Under the pieces are notes generated by a model. The model was not told the origin of the DNA. It did no database searches and saw only the letters and a program-made list of their open reading frames with translations. Position numbers and translations under genes: made by a program. From positions 1 through 64,000 of the forward strand of contig CAYNIP010000007.1 in NCBI GenBank assembly GCA_964397305.1: DNA of 64,000 nt, read 5' to 3'. The DNA comes from JAAUTY01 sp964397305. Lineage in GTDB: Bacteria > Cyanobacteriota > Cyanobacteriia > Cyanobacteriales > Spirulinaceae. Below, one piece after another: positions 36,354-44,646 of this stretch (position 1 is its first letter; the number at the start of each line of letters is the position of its first letter).

Positions 36354-38684
36354 ATGCCCCGCTCTCCCCGTTACTGGCGGCTCTTCAGTTCTGCCAAGTT
36401 TCCCCTGCGGCTGGTGTTGGTACTGCCCTTTGCGGTACAAATTGTTACGGCTGTAGGACTGACGGGCTGGTTGGCCCTGCGGAGCGGCCAGCAGGGGATC
36501 ACGGAAGTGACGGCCCAATTGCGGACGGAGATCACCGCCCGCATTCAACAGGAGGTTGAGGCCTATCTTCAGACGGCCCAGCAGGTCAACGCCTTGAACC
36601 GTGAGGCCGTGGTGTCGGGTCTCCTCGACCCCACGGACTGGGGGCAACTGGAGCAGGTCTTTTGGCAACAACTGCGGGCCTTTGATAATCTCAGCGGCCT
36701 CAAGTTTGCCAACGCTCGCGGGGAGTTGCTGGGCCTCGAGGGCGAGCTCGAGGGGTCGTTCCAGGTCTATGAAGCGAAGGAGGCGGAGGAGCGCACCCTG
36801 AAAACCTATGCGACGGCGGGGCCGGGACAGCGCGATCGCCAACTCCAGAGCACCCCCGAGGTCGATGCTCGCTATCAAGGCTGGTTTGTGGCGGCCGTGG
36901 AAGCGGGCGCGGCGACCTGGAGCAGCATCTACACTCGGCCCGATGCCCAGACCCTGGCGAATCCTACCAGCCAGCCAGTTTACGACGCGGACGGGCGCTT
37001 GCTCGGCGTTTTCAGTGCCGAGGTTGCCCTGGGGGCAATTAGCCACTTCCTGCAAGAATTGGCAATTGGCCAAACCGGCCAGGCCTTCATCATGGAGCGC
37101 TCCGGCCTCCTTGTCGCCAGCTCGACCCTCGAGCAGCCCTTCCTGCTCTCCTACGGCGCGACCCTGCGGCTCAAGGCGAGCAATATGGAAGATCCCCTCA
37201 TTCAAGCCACGGCTCGCTACCTGGACAGTGCCTTTCCCGACTTGGCGGCGATTACCGAGCCCACCCAGCTCAGCTTCCGGCTGGGCCATGAGCCGCAGTT
37301 TCTCCAAGTCACGCCCTTGGGCCGCGCCCACAGTCCCGACTGGCTGATCGTGGTCGTAGTCCCGGAGGCTGACTTCTTAGCGCGCATCCAAGCCAATCGG
37401 CGGGTGACGTTCCTCCTCTGCCTGGCGGCCCTAGCCCTGTCAATTTTGCTCGGTCTGTTGACATCTCGCTGGATCACCCACCCCTTGGCGCGCCTGATCG
37501 CGGCCAGCCAGGCGATGGCGGCCGGGGAGTTGCAGCGACAGGCGATCGCCGGTCCCATCGCGGAGGTGCAGTCCCTCGCCAACTCCTTTCACCAAATGTC
37601 CCAGCAGTTGCACGCCTCGTTTCGCGCCCTCGAGCAGGCCAATGCCGAACTTGAGCAGCGGGTGGAGCAGCGCACTGAGGCCCTGGCCACCACCGAAGCT
37701 GAGCTACGGAGCCTCTTTGCCGCCATGACGGAATTGGTCTTTGTCAAGGACCGCCATGGGCGCTACCTGAAGATTGCGGCGGGAAGACCCGAACTGCTGG
37801 CCAAACCGCTTCAGGATCTAGTCGGGGCGACGGAGTACGATGTGTTTCCCCCGGCCCTCGCGGCGCAGTTAGTCAGCGCGATTCAGAAGGCCCTGGACAC
37901 CACCACCCCGCAGGAGTTGGAATACGAGATCGATCTGAGCGGTGGGCCCACTTGGTTCGCAGCCCGGATTTCGCCCCTGAATGAGCACGAAGTCCTCTGG
38001 GTGGCCCGCGACATCACCCGCCGCAAGCAGGCCGAGGCGGCGCTCCAGGTGCAACAGCAGCGCTCGGAGCAGTTGTTGCTCAATGTGTTGCCCGCCCCGA
38101 TTGCGGAGCAACTGAAGCAGAATCGGGGCGCGATCGCCGATCATTTTGATGCGGCGACGATTCTGTTTGCGGATATTGTCGGCTTTACCACCCTGGCCTC
38201 GCAGATGTCGGCCTCGGAAGTGGTCTGTTTGCTGAACCAGATTTTTTCGCTCTTTGACAAGCTCGTGGAGTGGCACGGCCTCGAAAAGGTCAAGACCATT
38301 GGCGATGCCTACATGGCTGTGGCCGGAGTGCCGAAGCCTCATCCTGACGGGGTGGCGGCGATCGCCGATCTGGCCCTCGATATGCAGACCGCGATCTCCA
38401 GCTTTCCCGATGAGCGAGGGCGGCCCCTGTCTCTCCGTATCGGCCTCCACTCCGGGGCCGTCGTGGCGGGGGTGATTGGGATTCGGCGCTTCATTTACGA
38501 TCTCTGGGGGGATGCGGTGAACGTAGCCTCCCGCATGGAGTCCCAGGGAGAGCCGGGCCAGATTCAAGTTACCGCCGCCGTCTATGAGCAGTTGTGCTCC
38601 CGGTATAACCTAGAGCCGCGCGGCTCGATCCTCGTGCGTGGCAAGGGGGAAATGCAGACCTACTGGCTCCGGGGCCGCCGCTGA
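36354..38684 (+). CDS. Membrane class III adenylyl cyclase with Cache, HAMP and PAS domains
   Basis: 776 aa from the ATG at 36354; a TTG at 36321 would overlap the upstream gene. Domains in order: membrane helix (about 15-35), a large periplasmic Cache-type region (about 40-340), a second helix (TFLLCLAALALSILLGLLTS), HAMP, coiled coil and PAS (LRSLFAAMTELVFVKDRHG). The cyclase domain (about 595-770) follows. It keeps both metal Asp residues (LFADIVGFTTLA and TIGDAYMAV), the adenine-selecting Lys in VKTIGDAY and Asp in IYDLWGDAVN, and the transition-state Asn/Arg in NVASRMES. It is therefore predicted to make cAMP. It follows the binding-lipoprotein gene closely, suggesting that an amino acid signal controls cAMP. 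Confidence 0.93.
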   Translation: MPRSPRYWRLFSSAKFPLRLVLVLPFAVQIVTAVGLTGWLALRSGQQGITEVTAQLRTEITARIQQEVEAYLQTAQQVNALNREAVVSGLLDPTDWGQLEQVFWQQLRAFDNLSGLKFANARGELLGLEGELEGSFQVYEAKEAEERTLKTYATAGPGQRDRQLQSTPEVDARYQGWFVAAVEAGAATWSSIYTRPDAQTLANPTSQPVYDADGRLLGVFSAEVALGAISHFLQELAIGQTGQAFIMERSGLLVASSTLEQPFLLSYGATLRLKASNMEDPLIQATARYLDSAFPDLAAITEPTQLSFRLGHEPQFLQVTPLGRAHSPDWLIVVVVPEADFLARIQANRRVTFLLCLAALALSILLGLLTSRWITHPLARLIAASQAMAAGELQRQAIAGPIAEVQSLANSFHQMSQQLHASFRALEQANAELEQRVEQRTEALATTEAELRSLFAAMTELVFVKDRHGRYLKIAAGRPELLAKPLQDLVGATEYDVFPPALAAQLVSAIQKALDTTTPQELEYEIDLSGGPTWFAARISPLNEHEVLWVARDITRRKQAEAALQVQQQRSEQLLLNVLPAPIAEQLKQNRGAIADHFDAATILFADIVGFTTLASQMSASEVVCLLNQIFSLFDKLVEWHGLEKVKTIGDAYMAVAGVPKPHPDGVAAIADLALDMQTAISSFPDERGRPLSLRIGLHSGAVVAGVIGIRRFIYDLWGDAVNVASRMESQGEPGQIQVTAAVYEQLCSRYNLEPRGSILVRGKGEMQTYWLRGRR

Positions 38685-38791
38685 GGGGTAGGGACTCCGG
38701 CCGAACCCGCCGCCTTGGGGGGGTCTGAGGAGTTTGGGGGGAGGGCTGCAATCGCGCTTCTAGAACCAGGATTTCGTAGAACCCCCCAAGA

Positions 38792-38822
38792 CAAAAAAGA
38801 AGAAGCCAGTCCTAAGCTGGCT
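38792..38822 (-). terminator. Intrinsic terminator of the rpmG-rpsR transcript
   Basis: On the minus strand AGCCAG-CTTAGGA-CTGGCT forms a 6-bp stem with a 7-base loop, directly followed by TCTTCTTTTTT. It lies 76 bp beyond the rpsR stop. Confidence 0.75.
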
Positions 38823-38897
38823 CCTACTAAGAGTCACCTCGCCGGGCCAGGCCACACAAGAGTCTCTCCGATTCGCGGGGCGGGCCTTGGCCGGTTC

Positions 38898-39113
38898 TTA
38901 GCCTTCGCTGTTGACGTAGGGCAACAGGGCCATGTAGCGAGCCCGCTTGATCGCCGTCGTCAGGGCGCGTTGCTGCTGGGCTGTCAGGTTCGTGATCCGG
39001 CGCGGCAAGATTTTGCCCCGTTCGGTGATGAATTTGCGGAGCGTTTCGATGTCTTTGTAGTCGATCGGCTCTCCCGGCTTGATCGGGGAAAGGCGTTTGC
39101 GATAGTAGGCCAT
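38898..39113 (-). CDS. rpsR: 30S ribosomal protein S18
   Basis: 71 aa, full length for cyanobacterial/chloroplast S18. It contains IDYKDIETLRKFITERGKIL, PRRITNLTAQQQRALTTAIK and RARYMALLPYV, the 16S-binding core of the small-subunit platform. It follows rpmG by 25 bp on the same strand, the standard cyanobacterial and plastid order rpl33-rps18, and an intrinsic terminator ends the transcript. Confidence 0.98.
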   Translation of the reverse strand: MAYYRKRLSPIKPGEPIDYKDIETLRKFITERGKILPRRITNLTAQQQRALTTAIKRARYMALLPYVNSEG

Positions 39114-39138
39114 AATTCGTGCAGAAAGAATGGGAGGG

Positions 39139-39333
39139 TTACTTGGTCTCTTTGTGGATGGTGTGGGTGTTGCAGTGGGTGCAGAACTTCTTCAGCTCCA
39201 TGCGGCCGGTCGTATTGCGGCGATTTTTCATCGTCGTGTAGCGCGACACGCCGGGCGATCGCTTATTGGCGTTACTGCGGCACTCCGTACATTCCAACGT
39301 AATGATGACTCTGACGCCCTTTTTGCTTGCCAT
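39139..39333 (-). CDS. rpmG: 50S ribosomal protein L33
   Basis: 64 aa from MASKKGVRVI; a longer frame with an upstream ATG at 39417 adds unrelated residues and is rejected. Two CxxC pairs are kept (LECTECR and KFCTHCNTH), so this is the zinc-binding form of L33. Together with rpsR it forms a two-gene operon. Confidence 0.97.
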   Translation of the reverse strand: MASKKGVRVIITLECTECRSNANKRSPGVSRYTTMKNRRNTTGRMELKKFCTHCNTHTIHKETK

Positions 39334-39385
39334 AGTTCGCCGCTGCCCGTGGCAGACTCCCTCGAAATGAACAAAACACAGTCCA

Positions 39386-39934
39386 CTATCTTCGCATACG
39401 ATAGCGTAAATTTTCAACTACCAGGTCCAGCCAGCGCCGTGCCCGGAGATCGAGGGAAATGCCCCGCTGGGTTTGCAGGACGGCCGTACCAAAAAGGCGG
39501 TCATGCAAGGCCTGATTAAACTGCTCATCGGAATAGGCAATGCCGCAATCAACCAAGAGCGGTGTCGCGAGCAGCAGGGTTGAGAAGGGGTTGAGAAAAA
39601 ATTGATTCAAGCCAATGGCTACCAGCAGGGCCTCAGCTCCGAGCAGGGCCTCGCGCTTGGTCAGCACCAAGAGTTCGGGGATCTTGCGAGCGCGCAGGTC
39701 CAGAATCTTCATATCTGTACACCAAGCTCCCAGGCTTTGACCCCGGTTTTTGGCCACCACGATCACGCGCAGCCCTAGCCAGAGGCTGAAGAAGATGAGC
39801 CAGTGCAGGGGCCCGGTCCCCACAAAGGAGCTAACCAGCCAAACGGTGCTGAAGTCAATCAGGAACGCTGCTAGGCGGCGCTCGAAGGGGACTTTGGGGA
39901 AGCGGCGGCGGGGAACGGGTTGATCGGTACGCAT
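39386..39934 (-). CDS. RDD family membrane protein
   Basis: 182 aa. RRLAAFLIDFSTVWLVSSF contains the Arg/Asp pair of the RDD motif in the first membrane helix. A second helix (LHWLIFFSLWLGLRVIVVA) is followed by NRGQSLGAWCTDMKILD, the family's signature after helix two. A third hydrophobic stretch is FSTLLLATPLLVDCGIAY. RDD proteins are small polytopic membrane proteins, some proposed as ion antiporters. The start codon lies inside the target-site duplication of a mobile element inserted immediately upstream, so the native leader has been displaced by about 500 bp. Expression may be altered. Confidence 0.85.
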   Translation of the reverse strand: MRTDQPVPRRRFPKVPFERRLAAFLIDFSTVWLVSSFVGTGPLHWLIFFSLWLGLRVIVVAKNRGQSLGAWCTDMKILDLRARKIPELLVLTKREALLGAEALLVAIGLNQFFLNPFSTLLLATPLLVDCGIAYSDEQFNQALHDRLFGTAVLQTQRGISLDLRARRWLDLVVENLRYRMRR

Positions 39935-39941
39935 GGGCAGG
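39932..39941. repeat. Left target-site duplication CATGGGCAGG
   Basis: Ten bases, identical to 40440-40449, bracket the tandem element pair. They include the reverse complement of the RDD start codon (39932-39934). Confidence 0.85.
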
Positions 39942-40208
39942 GGGTGGACGAAATTTTACGCGGGATGTTGTTACTCCTTAGCTAAACCCTCACCCCAACC
40001 CCTCTCCCAAGTTGGGAGAGGGGCTTCTAACTCCCCTTCTCCCAGCTTTGGGAGCAGGGGCCGGGGGATGAGGGCCCCGTAGCGCTGTTCGCGCTAGCGT
40101 CGCGGAGCGATAGAAGGCGACCCTCTGTTCCTTGAATCATCGTTCAAAACTCAGGGGAGCCGCGCTTTGCTCAAAACTCAGGGGAGCCGCGCTTTTTTTC
40201 GTTCACCC
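39942..40208. mobile_element. Family-A non-autonomous element, copy A2
   Basis: Left end GGGTGGACGAAATTTTACGC; right end ...TTTTTTTCGTTCACCC, the inverted match of GGGTGAACGAAA. Inside are the palindromic core CCTCTCCCAAGTTGGGAGAG, a CTCCCAGCTTTGGGAG stem and a nested GCGCTGTTCGCGCTAGCGTC repeat. A ~29-bp internal tandem duplication (CAAAACTCAGGGGAGCCGCG) lies near the right end. There is no open reading frame for a transposase. It is joined in tandem to copy A3. Confidence 0.85.
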
Positions 40209-40439
40209 CAATTTTACGCGGGATGTTGTTACTCCTGAGCTAAACCCTCACCCCAACCCCTCTCTCAAGTTGGGAGAGGGGCTTCTAACTCCCCTTCTCC
40301 CAGCTTTGGGAGCAGGGACCAGGGGATGAGGGCCCCGTAGCGCTGTTCGCGCTAGCGTCGCGGAGCGATAGAAGGCGACCCTCTGTTCCTTGAATCATCG
40401 TTCAAAACTCAGGGGAGCCGCGCTTTTTTTCGTTCACCC
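40209..40439. mobile_element. Family-A non-autonomous element, copy A3 (shares a terminus with A2)
   Basis: It begins AATTTTACGCGGGATGTTGT directly after the right end of A2, so it lacks its own GGGTGAACG, and it ends CGTTCACCC at 40439. Sequence is nearly identical to A2 but without the 29-bp internal duplication. One duplication (CATGGGCAGG at 39932 and 40440) flanks the pair as a unit, so A2+A3 inserted together or duplicated after insertion. Confidence 0.85.
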
Positions 40440-40480
40440 CATGGGCAGGACATCCGGGACGGGCTCGCCCTCTCAGTACT

Positions 40481-40486
40481 TATAAT
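40481..40486 (+). promoter_or_regulatory. Candidate -10 box for the isoaspartyl peptidase gene
   Basis: A perfect TATAAT lies 62 bp upstream of the ATG at 40549, but no good -35 hexamer is at the right distance. Suggestive only. Confidence 0.35.
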
Positions 40487-40548
40487 AATGATTTCACAGG
40501 TTGGCGGCGGCGCGATCGCCACCGCCAGCCCCTAGAGCGAGACAATTC

Positions 40549-41481
40549 ATGCAGCCAAAACTGATCCTACACGGTGGTGCCGGGAGTTCTCTCCAAGGGA
40601 AAGGGGGTCTAGCAGCCGTGCGGGCCTCCCTGCACCGCATTACGGCGGAGGTATACCAACTGCTCACGGCGGGCAAAACGGCCTTAGCGGCGGTGGTGCG
40701 CGGCTGTGAGTTGCTAGAAGATGAACCCCGATTCAATGCGGGGACGGGCTCGGTCTTGCAGTCGGACGGTCAAATCCGGATGAGCGCGGGACTCATGGAT
40801 GGCCGGAGCCAGCGCTTCAGTGGCACGATCAATGTCGCGCGGGTGAAAAATCCGATTCAACTGGCTCAGCACTTGCAGGCCGAGAGTGATCGCGTCCTCT
40901 CCGACGCGGGCTCGGCGGAGTTGGCGCGGGAATTGCGTCTCCCCCTTCATGATCCGCTGACGGACTTGCGCCTCAACGAGTGGATTCAGGAACGGGCTGA
41001 CAACTTTCAGAAAAAGATGGCGGGGACGGTGGCCGAAGCGGACCTCGGGACGGCGCGGCGGGGAACGATTGGGGTGGTGGCCTTGGATCAGGACGGCAAC
41101 CTGGCGGTGGGAACCTCCACGGGAGGCAAGGGGCTCGAACGGCTGGGGCGGGTCAGTGATTCCGCCATGCCCGCTGGGAACTATGCGACGGCCCAGGCGG
41201 CTGTCAGTTGCACAGGCATCGGCGAGGACATCATCGACGAGTGCTTGGCGGCGCGGGTGGTGGTGCGGGTCACGGACGGTCTCAGCTTGGCGGCGGCCAT
41301 GGCGCGATCGCTCACCGAAAGCCAGCAGCGCCAGCGGGATCTGGGGGCGATCGCCCTGGAGGCCACGGGGGCGATCGTCTGGGGAAAAACCAGCGAAGTC
41401 CTGCTGGCGGCCTACCACAACGGTGACGCGCTCGGCGACACCCTGGAGTGGGTCGGCGACGAGTTGGTGGGGTCTTGCTAA
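40549..41481 (+). CDS. Isoaspartyl peptidase / plant-type L-asparaginase
   Basis: 310 aa from MQPKLILHGGAGSSLQGKGG; an upstream TTG extension has no conserved sequence. It belongs to the Ntn-hydrolase family that cleaves itself at a Gly-Thr bond. The segment RRGTIGVVALD places the nucleophile at about Thr173, and GTSTGGKGLERLGRVSDSAM provides the substrate-binding Arg-Val-Ser-Asp. FNAGTGSVLQSDG is also diagnostic. It degrades beta-aspartyl dipeptides and asparagine, possibly breakdown products of cyanophycin (inference). The linker before the autocleavage site is comparatively short. The next gene starts 14 bp downstream. Confidence 0.92.
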   Translation: MQPKLILHGGAGSSLQGKGGLAAVRASLHRITAEVYQLLTAGKTALAAVVRGCELLEDEPRFNAGTGSVLQSDGQIRMSAGLMDGRSQRFSGTINVARVKNPIQLAQHLQAESDRVLSDAGSAELARELRLPLHDPLTDLRLNEWIQERADNFQKKMAGTVAEADLGTARRGTIGVVALDQDGNLAVGTSTGGKGLERLGRVSDSAMPAGNYATAQAAVSCTGIGEDIIDECLAARVVVRVTDGLSLAAAMARSLTESQQRQRDLGAIALEATGAIVWGKTSEVLLAAYHNGDALGDTLEWVGDELVGSC

Positions 41482-41495
41482 GCGATCGCCAGGCG

Positions 41496-42365
41496 ATGAA
41501 ACTGCACGTTGACGTTCGCGGTCAAGGCTTCCCCATCCTCTGCCTCCACGGGCATCCCGGCTCCGGGCGGGCCCTGCGCGTTTTTACGGAGGCCCTAGGG
41601 AGCCAGGGCCAGACCCTCGCCCCCGATCTGCGGGGGTATGGCCGCAGCCGCACCCGCACTCCCTTCGAGATGGCGGCCCATCTCGACGATTTGGAGGCCC
41701 TGATCGCGAGCCACCAGCTTCAGCGCTACCTGCTGCTGGGTTGGTCCTTGGGGGGCATCCTCGCCCTCGAGCTCGCCCTCCGGCAACCCCAGCAGGTGAG
41801 TGGCCTGATTTTGATTGGCACAGCAGCGCGGCCCCGGGGGAACCATCCCCCCTGGAGTTGGCGCGAGCTGGCCTATACAGGCATCGCCGCCCTGCTCAAT
41901 AGTCTGCGGCCGGGGTGGCCGTGGAATATCGAGACGTTTGGGCGGCGATCGCTCTTTCGCTACCTCTTCGGAGCCCAGACCCCAGCGGCCTACCGCTACC
42001 TCGCCCGGGACGGTATCACCGCCTACCTGAAAACCTCCCGCCAGGCCAGCCAGGCCCTCCAAGCGGCCCTCGCGACCGGTTACAACCGTTTACCAGACTT
42101 GTCCCGGATCACCTGCCCCAGCCTCGTCCTCGCGGGCGAGCAGGATCGGCACATCACTGCCGCCGCCAGTCAGGAGACAGCCCAGCAGCTTCCCAACAGC
42201 GAGTGGCGCTGCTATGCGGGGGCGGCTCACCTCCTGCCTTGGGAGCAGCCCCAAGGTCTTCTCGCGGATATTGAGGCTTGGTTGCAGGCCCACCCCGCCG
42301 TCCTAGGCAGGCCTGAGCCGCCAGCTCCCGGCTCCTCCCATTCCCCTAAGACGGTTGACCGCTAA
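41496..42365 (+). CDS. Alpha/beta hydrolase
   Basis: 289 aa from MKLHVDVRGQGFPI. Motifs in order: oxyanion region LCLHGHPGSGRAL, LAPDLRGYGRS, nucleophile elbow LLGWSLGGILAL (Ser in GWSLG), acid in VLAGEQDRHIT and His in GAAHLLPWEQP. The Trp before the nucleophile occurs in several C-C hydrolase, esterase and BioH-type enzymes; the substrate is unknown. It is probably co-transcribed with the peptidase. Its last 20 bp overlap the 3' end of the convergent DUF1816 gene. Confidence 0.88.
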   Translation: MKLHVDVRGQGFPILCLHGHPGSGRALRVFTEALGSQGQTLAPDLRGYGRSRTRTPFEMAAHLDDLEALIASHQLQRYLLLGWSLGGILALELALRQPQQVSGLILIGTAARPRGNHPPWSWRELAYTGIAALLNSLRPGWPWNIETFGRRSLFRYLFGAQTPAAYRYLARDGITAYLKTSRQASQALQAALATGYNRLPDLSRITCPSLVLAGEQDRHITAAASQETAQQLPNSEWRCYAGAAHLLPWEQPQGLLADIEAWLQAHPAVLGRPEPPAPGSSHSPKTVDR

Positions 42366-42639
42366 GAGCGGGGAGTCTCTTGCGGTCTTTAGCTCCCCCC
42401 AGGTCGTCGTCTTGAAATACGGTTAGCTCAGCCGGAGTAGCTCGCCGCTCGATGGTGACGCGAATCCCCACAGCCTCTTCATCTTTCAAATCTTCCACAT
42501 AGCCCAAGCTTTCCTCTTCTGCTTCGCGACGGTTCTCAAACGGGCCGAAGTAATAGGTACAGCGCGGCACCTCGGTCACGATTTCGACCCAGTAGGCCCA
42601 GCCGAGTAGCTTGAAGAACGGCGATAGTAACCTTCTCAT
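42346..42639 (-). CDS. DUF1816 domain protein
   Basis: 97 aa. GWAYWVEIVTEVPRCTYYFG, PFENRREAEEESLGYVEDL and VTIERRATPAELTVFQDD follow the DUF1816 pattern, a small domain almost confined to cyanobacteria that resembles the CpcD-like linker fold. Function unknown. Tail-to-tail with the hydrolase gene, with a 20-bp overlap. Confidence 0.82.
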   Translation of the reverse strand: MRRLLSPFFKLLGWAYWVEIVTEVPRCTYYFGPFENRREAEEESLGYVEDLKDEEAVGIRVTIERRATPAELTVFQDDDLGGAKDRKRLPALSGQPS

Positions 42640-42784
42640 GCTTGTCCCCAGATGTACAAGTCGGACGGTGACACGGACGTGTCACCCCCTTTACATTACT
42701 TAATCTTTGCCAAGTTTCAACTTAATTTATACCGCCTCCCTCCGGATTTTGCCGCGATCTTCCAATGGTCTTCGGGATTGCGGC

Positions 42785-43702
42785 CTAGAGGCGGCGATCC
42801 CCGGCTGCGAGCCAGCGCTGGCGGCAGATTTCGTAGAGGGCGATCGCCGCCGCCACGGAGGCATTGAGGCTTGGGGTTTTGCCCGCGAGCGGGATCGCGG
42901 CCAGCCGATCACAGTGGCGCTGGGCCAGAAGGCTCAAGCCCTTGCCTTCGGAGCCAATCACGAGGGCGATCGCCCCCTCGAGGGACAACTGATGTAGGGG
43001 CTCCCCGGCTGTAGCGACCGTGCCGTAAATCCAGAAGCCGCGCTCCTTGAGGGTTTCTAAGGCACGATTGAGGTTGACGACCCGGGCGACGGGGAAGTGC
43101 TCCAGGGCCCCGGCGGCCACCTTGCTCACCGTGGACGTGATCCCCACCGCCCGCCGCTGGGGGATCGCCAAGCCCTGGGCACCCAGGGCCTCCCCCGTGC
43201 GAATGATCGCCCCGAGGTTGTGGGGATCTTCGATCCCCTCGGCCACCAGGATAATGGGCGCGCGACTGCTGGCCTGGGCCTGGTCAATCAAGGCCTCCAA
43301 TTCCAGGTAGGTGTAAGGGGCTACTTGGGCGACCAGACCCTGGTGCTTGCTGTGGCCCACCAGGTAGCTGAGGCGGCGGCTGTCCACCTCATCCACGGTG
43401 CTGCCCCGGGCCTTGGCCTGCTCGATCAGCAGGTGAAAGCGGGGATCGTAGCGGAGCTTGGCCAAGATCCAGATGCGGTTGAGTTGGCGATCGCCTTCCA
43501 GCGCCGCCAGCACCGAGTGCCGCCCCCAGATCAGATCAGGCGTTTCGACCTCTAGCTCCGGAGAGCCCTCAGCCGTCAGATCGGGCTCCTGAGGACGGAG
43601 CACGGGCGATCGCTGAGGGCGCGGGGCTGCTCGCTGGGGTTTCAGAGGCCGACCGGGCTTAGCGGGCCGACTGGACTTCGAGGGCCGATTGGGTTTCGGC
43701 AT
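42785..43702 (-). CDS. rlmB: 23S rRNA (guanosine-2'-O-)-methyltransferase RlmB (SpoU family)
   Basis: 305 aa from the ATG at 43702; a longer frame to 43783 would overlap the next gene. A basic disordered N terminus (KPNRPSKSSRPAKPGRPLKP) precedes the substrate-binding domain (IWGRHSVLAALEG) and the SPOUT knot. The knot has motif 1 VAEGIEDPHNLGAIIRTGEA, motif 2 ALVIGSEGKGLS and motif 3 IPLAGKTPSLNASVAAAIAL. It methylates the ribose of G2251 (E. coli numbering) in the peptidyl-transferase region. It lies directly after mini-RNase III, the same pairing as in Bacillus, so the two probably act together in 23S maturation. Confidence 0.93.
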   Translation of the reverse strand: MPKPNRPSKSSRPAKPGRPLKPQRAAPRPQRSPVLRPQEPDLTAEGSPELEVETPDLIWGRHSVLAALEGDRQLNRIWILAKLRYDPRFHLLIEQAKARGSTVDEVDSRRLSYLVGHSKHQGLVAQVAPYTYLELEALIDQAQASSRAPIILVAEGIEDPHNLGAIIRTGEALGAQGLAIPQRRAVGITSTVSKVAAGALEHFPVARVVNLNRALETLKERGFWIYGTVATAGEPLHQLSLEGAIALVIGSEGKGLSLLAQRHCDRLAAIPLAGKTPSLNASVAAAIALYEICRQRWLAAGDRRL

Positions 43703-43752
43703 AGGTAGAATAGCCTCCTGGCTGAGGGAGCAGGCAGCGAGCGGTCCAGGGC

Positions 43753-44217
43753 TTACGCTCCGGTCGGGGAGCGCTCCTCCCACTCCAGGTGTGCGAATAA
43801 ATCGTGCAAGCGTTGGGGGGCTGTCAGGTATAGGTAGCCGATCAAGGTTTCAAACCCGGAGGCCTGCTGATAGACCGCCGCCGACAAGCGGGCTGGAGCC
43901 CGGCCCGCCGCATTGCGGCCGCGCCGCACCCACTGCTGCTCGCTGGGGGTCAGGTATTGGGTGAGCTGGTGAAGTTGAGCCGCTTGCTGCTCCGCCCGGA
44001 CACAGGCCACCACTTGAGCATGATAGGCCGCTAAGCGTTGAGGAGGCAGAAGGTAGCGGCTGCGGACATAGAGTTCATAAATAGCATCGCCGAGGTAGGC
44101 AAAGGCCGCGGGGGAGAGTTGCTCCAGGGCCGCCGTGGCCGCCGGGGTTGGCGGCCAAGACCAACCGAGCCAGGAAGCTCCTGGCGGCAGGGCAGCAGGG
44201 TGGTGCGATTCAGTCAT
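43753..44217 (-). CDS. mrnC: Mini-ribonuclease III
   Basis: 154 aa consisting of an RNase III catalytic domain without a double-stranded-RNA-binding domain. AFAYLGDAIYELYVRSRYL carries the conserved acidic residue of the signature, and ASGFETLIGYLYLTAPQRLH ends with the second acidic helix (the Glu of FETLIGYL). Mini-III trims the ends of 23S rRNA precursors. The stop is 50 bp from the rlmB start on the same strand. Confidence 0.9.
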   Translation of the reverse strand: MTESHHPAALPPGASWLGWSWPPTPAATAALEQLSPAAFAYLGDAIYELYVRSRYLLPPQRLAAYHAQVVACVRAEQQAAQLHQLTQYLTPSEQQWVRRGRNAAGRAPARLSAAVYQQASGFETLIGYLYLTAPQRLHDLFAHLEWEERSPTGA

Positions 44218-44250
44218 CGGTCATCATTCCAGGGCTGCCCTAGCGATTCT

Positions 44251-44646
44251 TCACTCCGCAGACTCCAGCTTTTCTAAGGCCGCTTCGACCGAGGGCTGAA
44301 GGGAGAGAAACTGTTCGAGCCGGACCAGCTTGACGGTCTGGGTGACGCGCGGGTTGGTGACGACCTGTAAAGTGCCGCCCGCAGTCTGGGCTTTTTTGAC
44401 CAACTGCACCAAAGCCCCCAAGCCGGAGCTATCCACAAAGTCAATCTGAGCCAAGGACAGGATCAAGTTGGCTGGGCCGCTGTCGATGCAACTGCTGAGC
44501 ACCCGCCGAAAGGTGGGTTCCGAAAAGGCATCCAGCAATCCTGTCAGGCGGACAATTTGGCAATGTTCCCTGACCTCACGAGTGCCGCGTAGGCTGACGG
44601 TCAGCGTAAGTTGTTCAGGAATAGTGCCCTCCCAAAGGATGTTCAT
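44251..44646 (-). CDS. STAS-domain anti-sigma-factor antagonist
   Basis: 131 aa from MNILWEGTIPEQ; a much longer open frame upstream is not supported. LTGLLDAFSEPTFRRVLSSC and NLILSLAQIDFVDSSGLGAL give the STAS fold; Ser73 of the DSSGLGAL loop is the expected phosphorylation site. Such proteins bind anti-sigma kinases when dephosphorylated. No partner kinase or PP2C phosphatase lies nearby. Cyanobacterial homologues also take part in carbon or stress signalling, not resolved here. Confidence 0.88.
   Translation of the reverse strand: MNILWEGTIPEQLTLTVSLRGTREVREHCQIVRLTGLLDAFSEPTFRRVLSSCIDSGPANLILSLAQIDFVDSSGLGALVQLVKKAQTAGGTLQVVTNPRVTQTVKLVRLEQFLSLQPSVEAALEKLESAE

Noticed and set aside
36258..37331. 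357-aa minus-strand ORF opposite the cyclase sensor region
   Set aside because: Antisense shadow; the plus-strand domain order is unambiguous.
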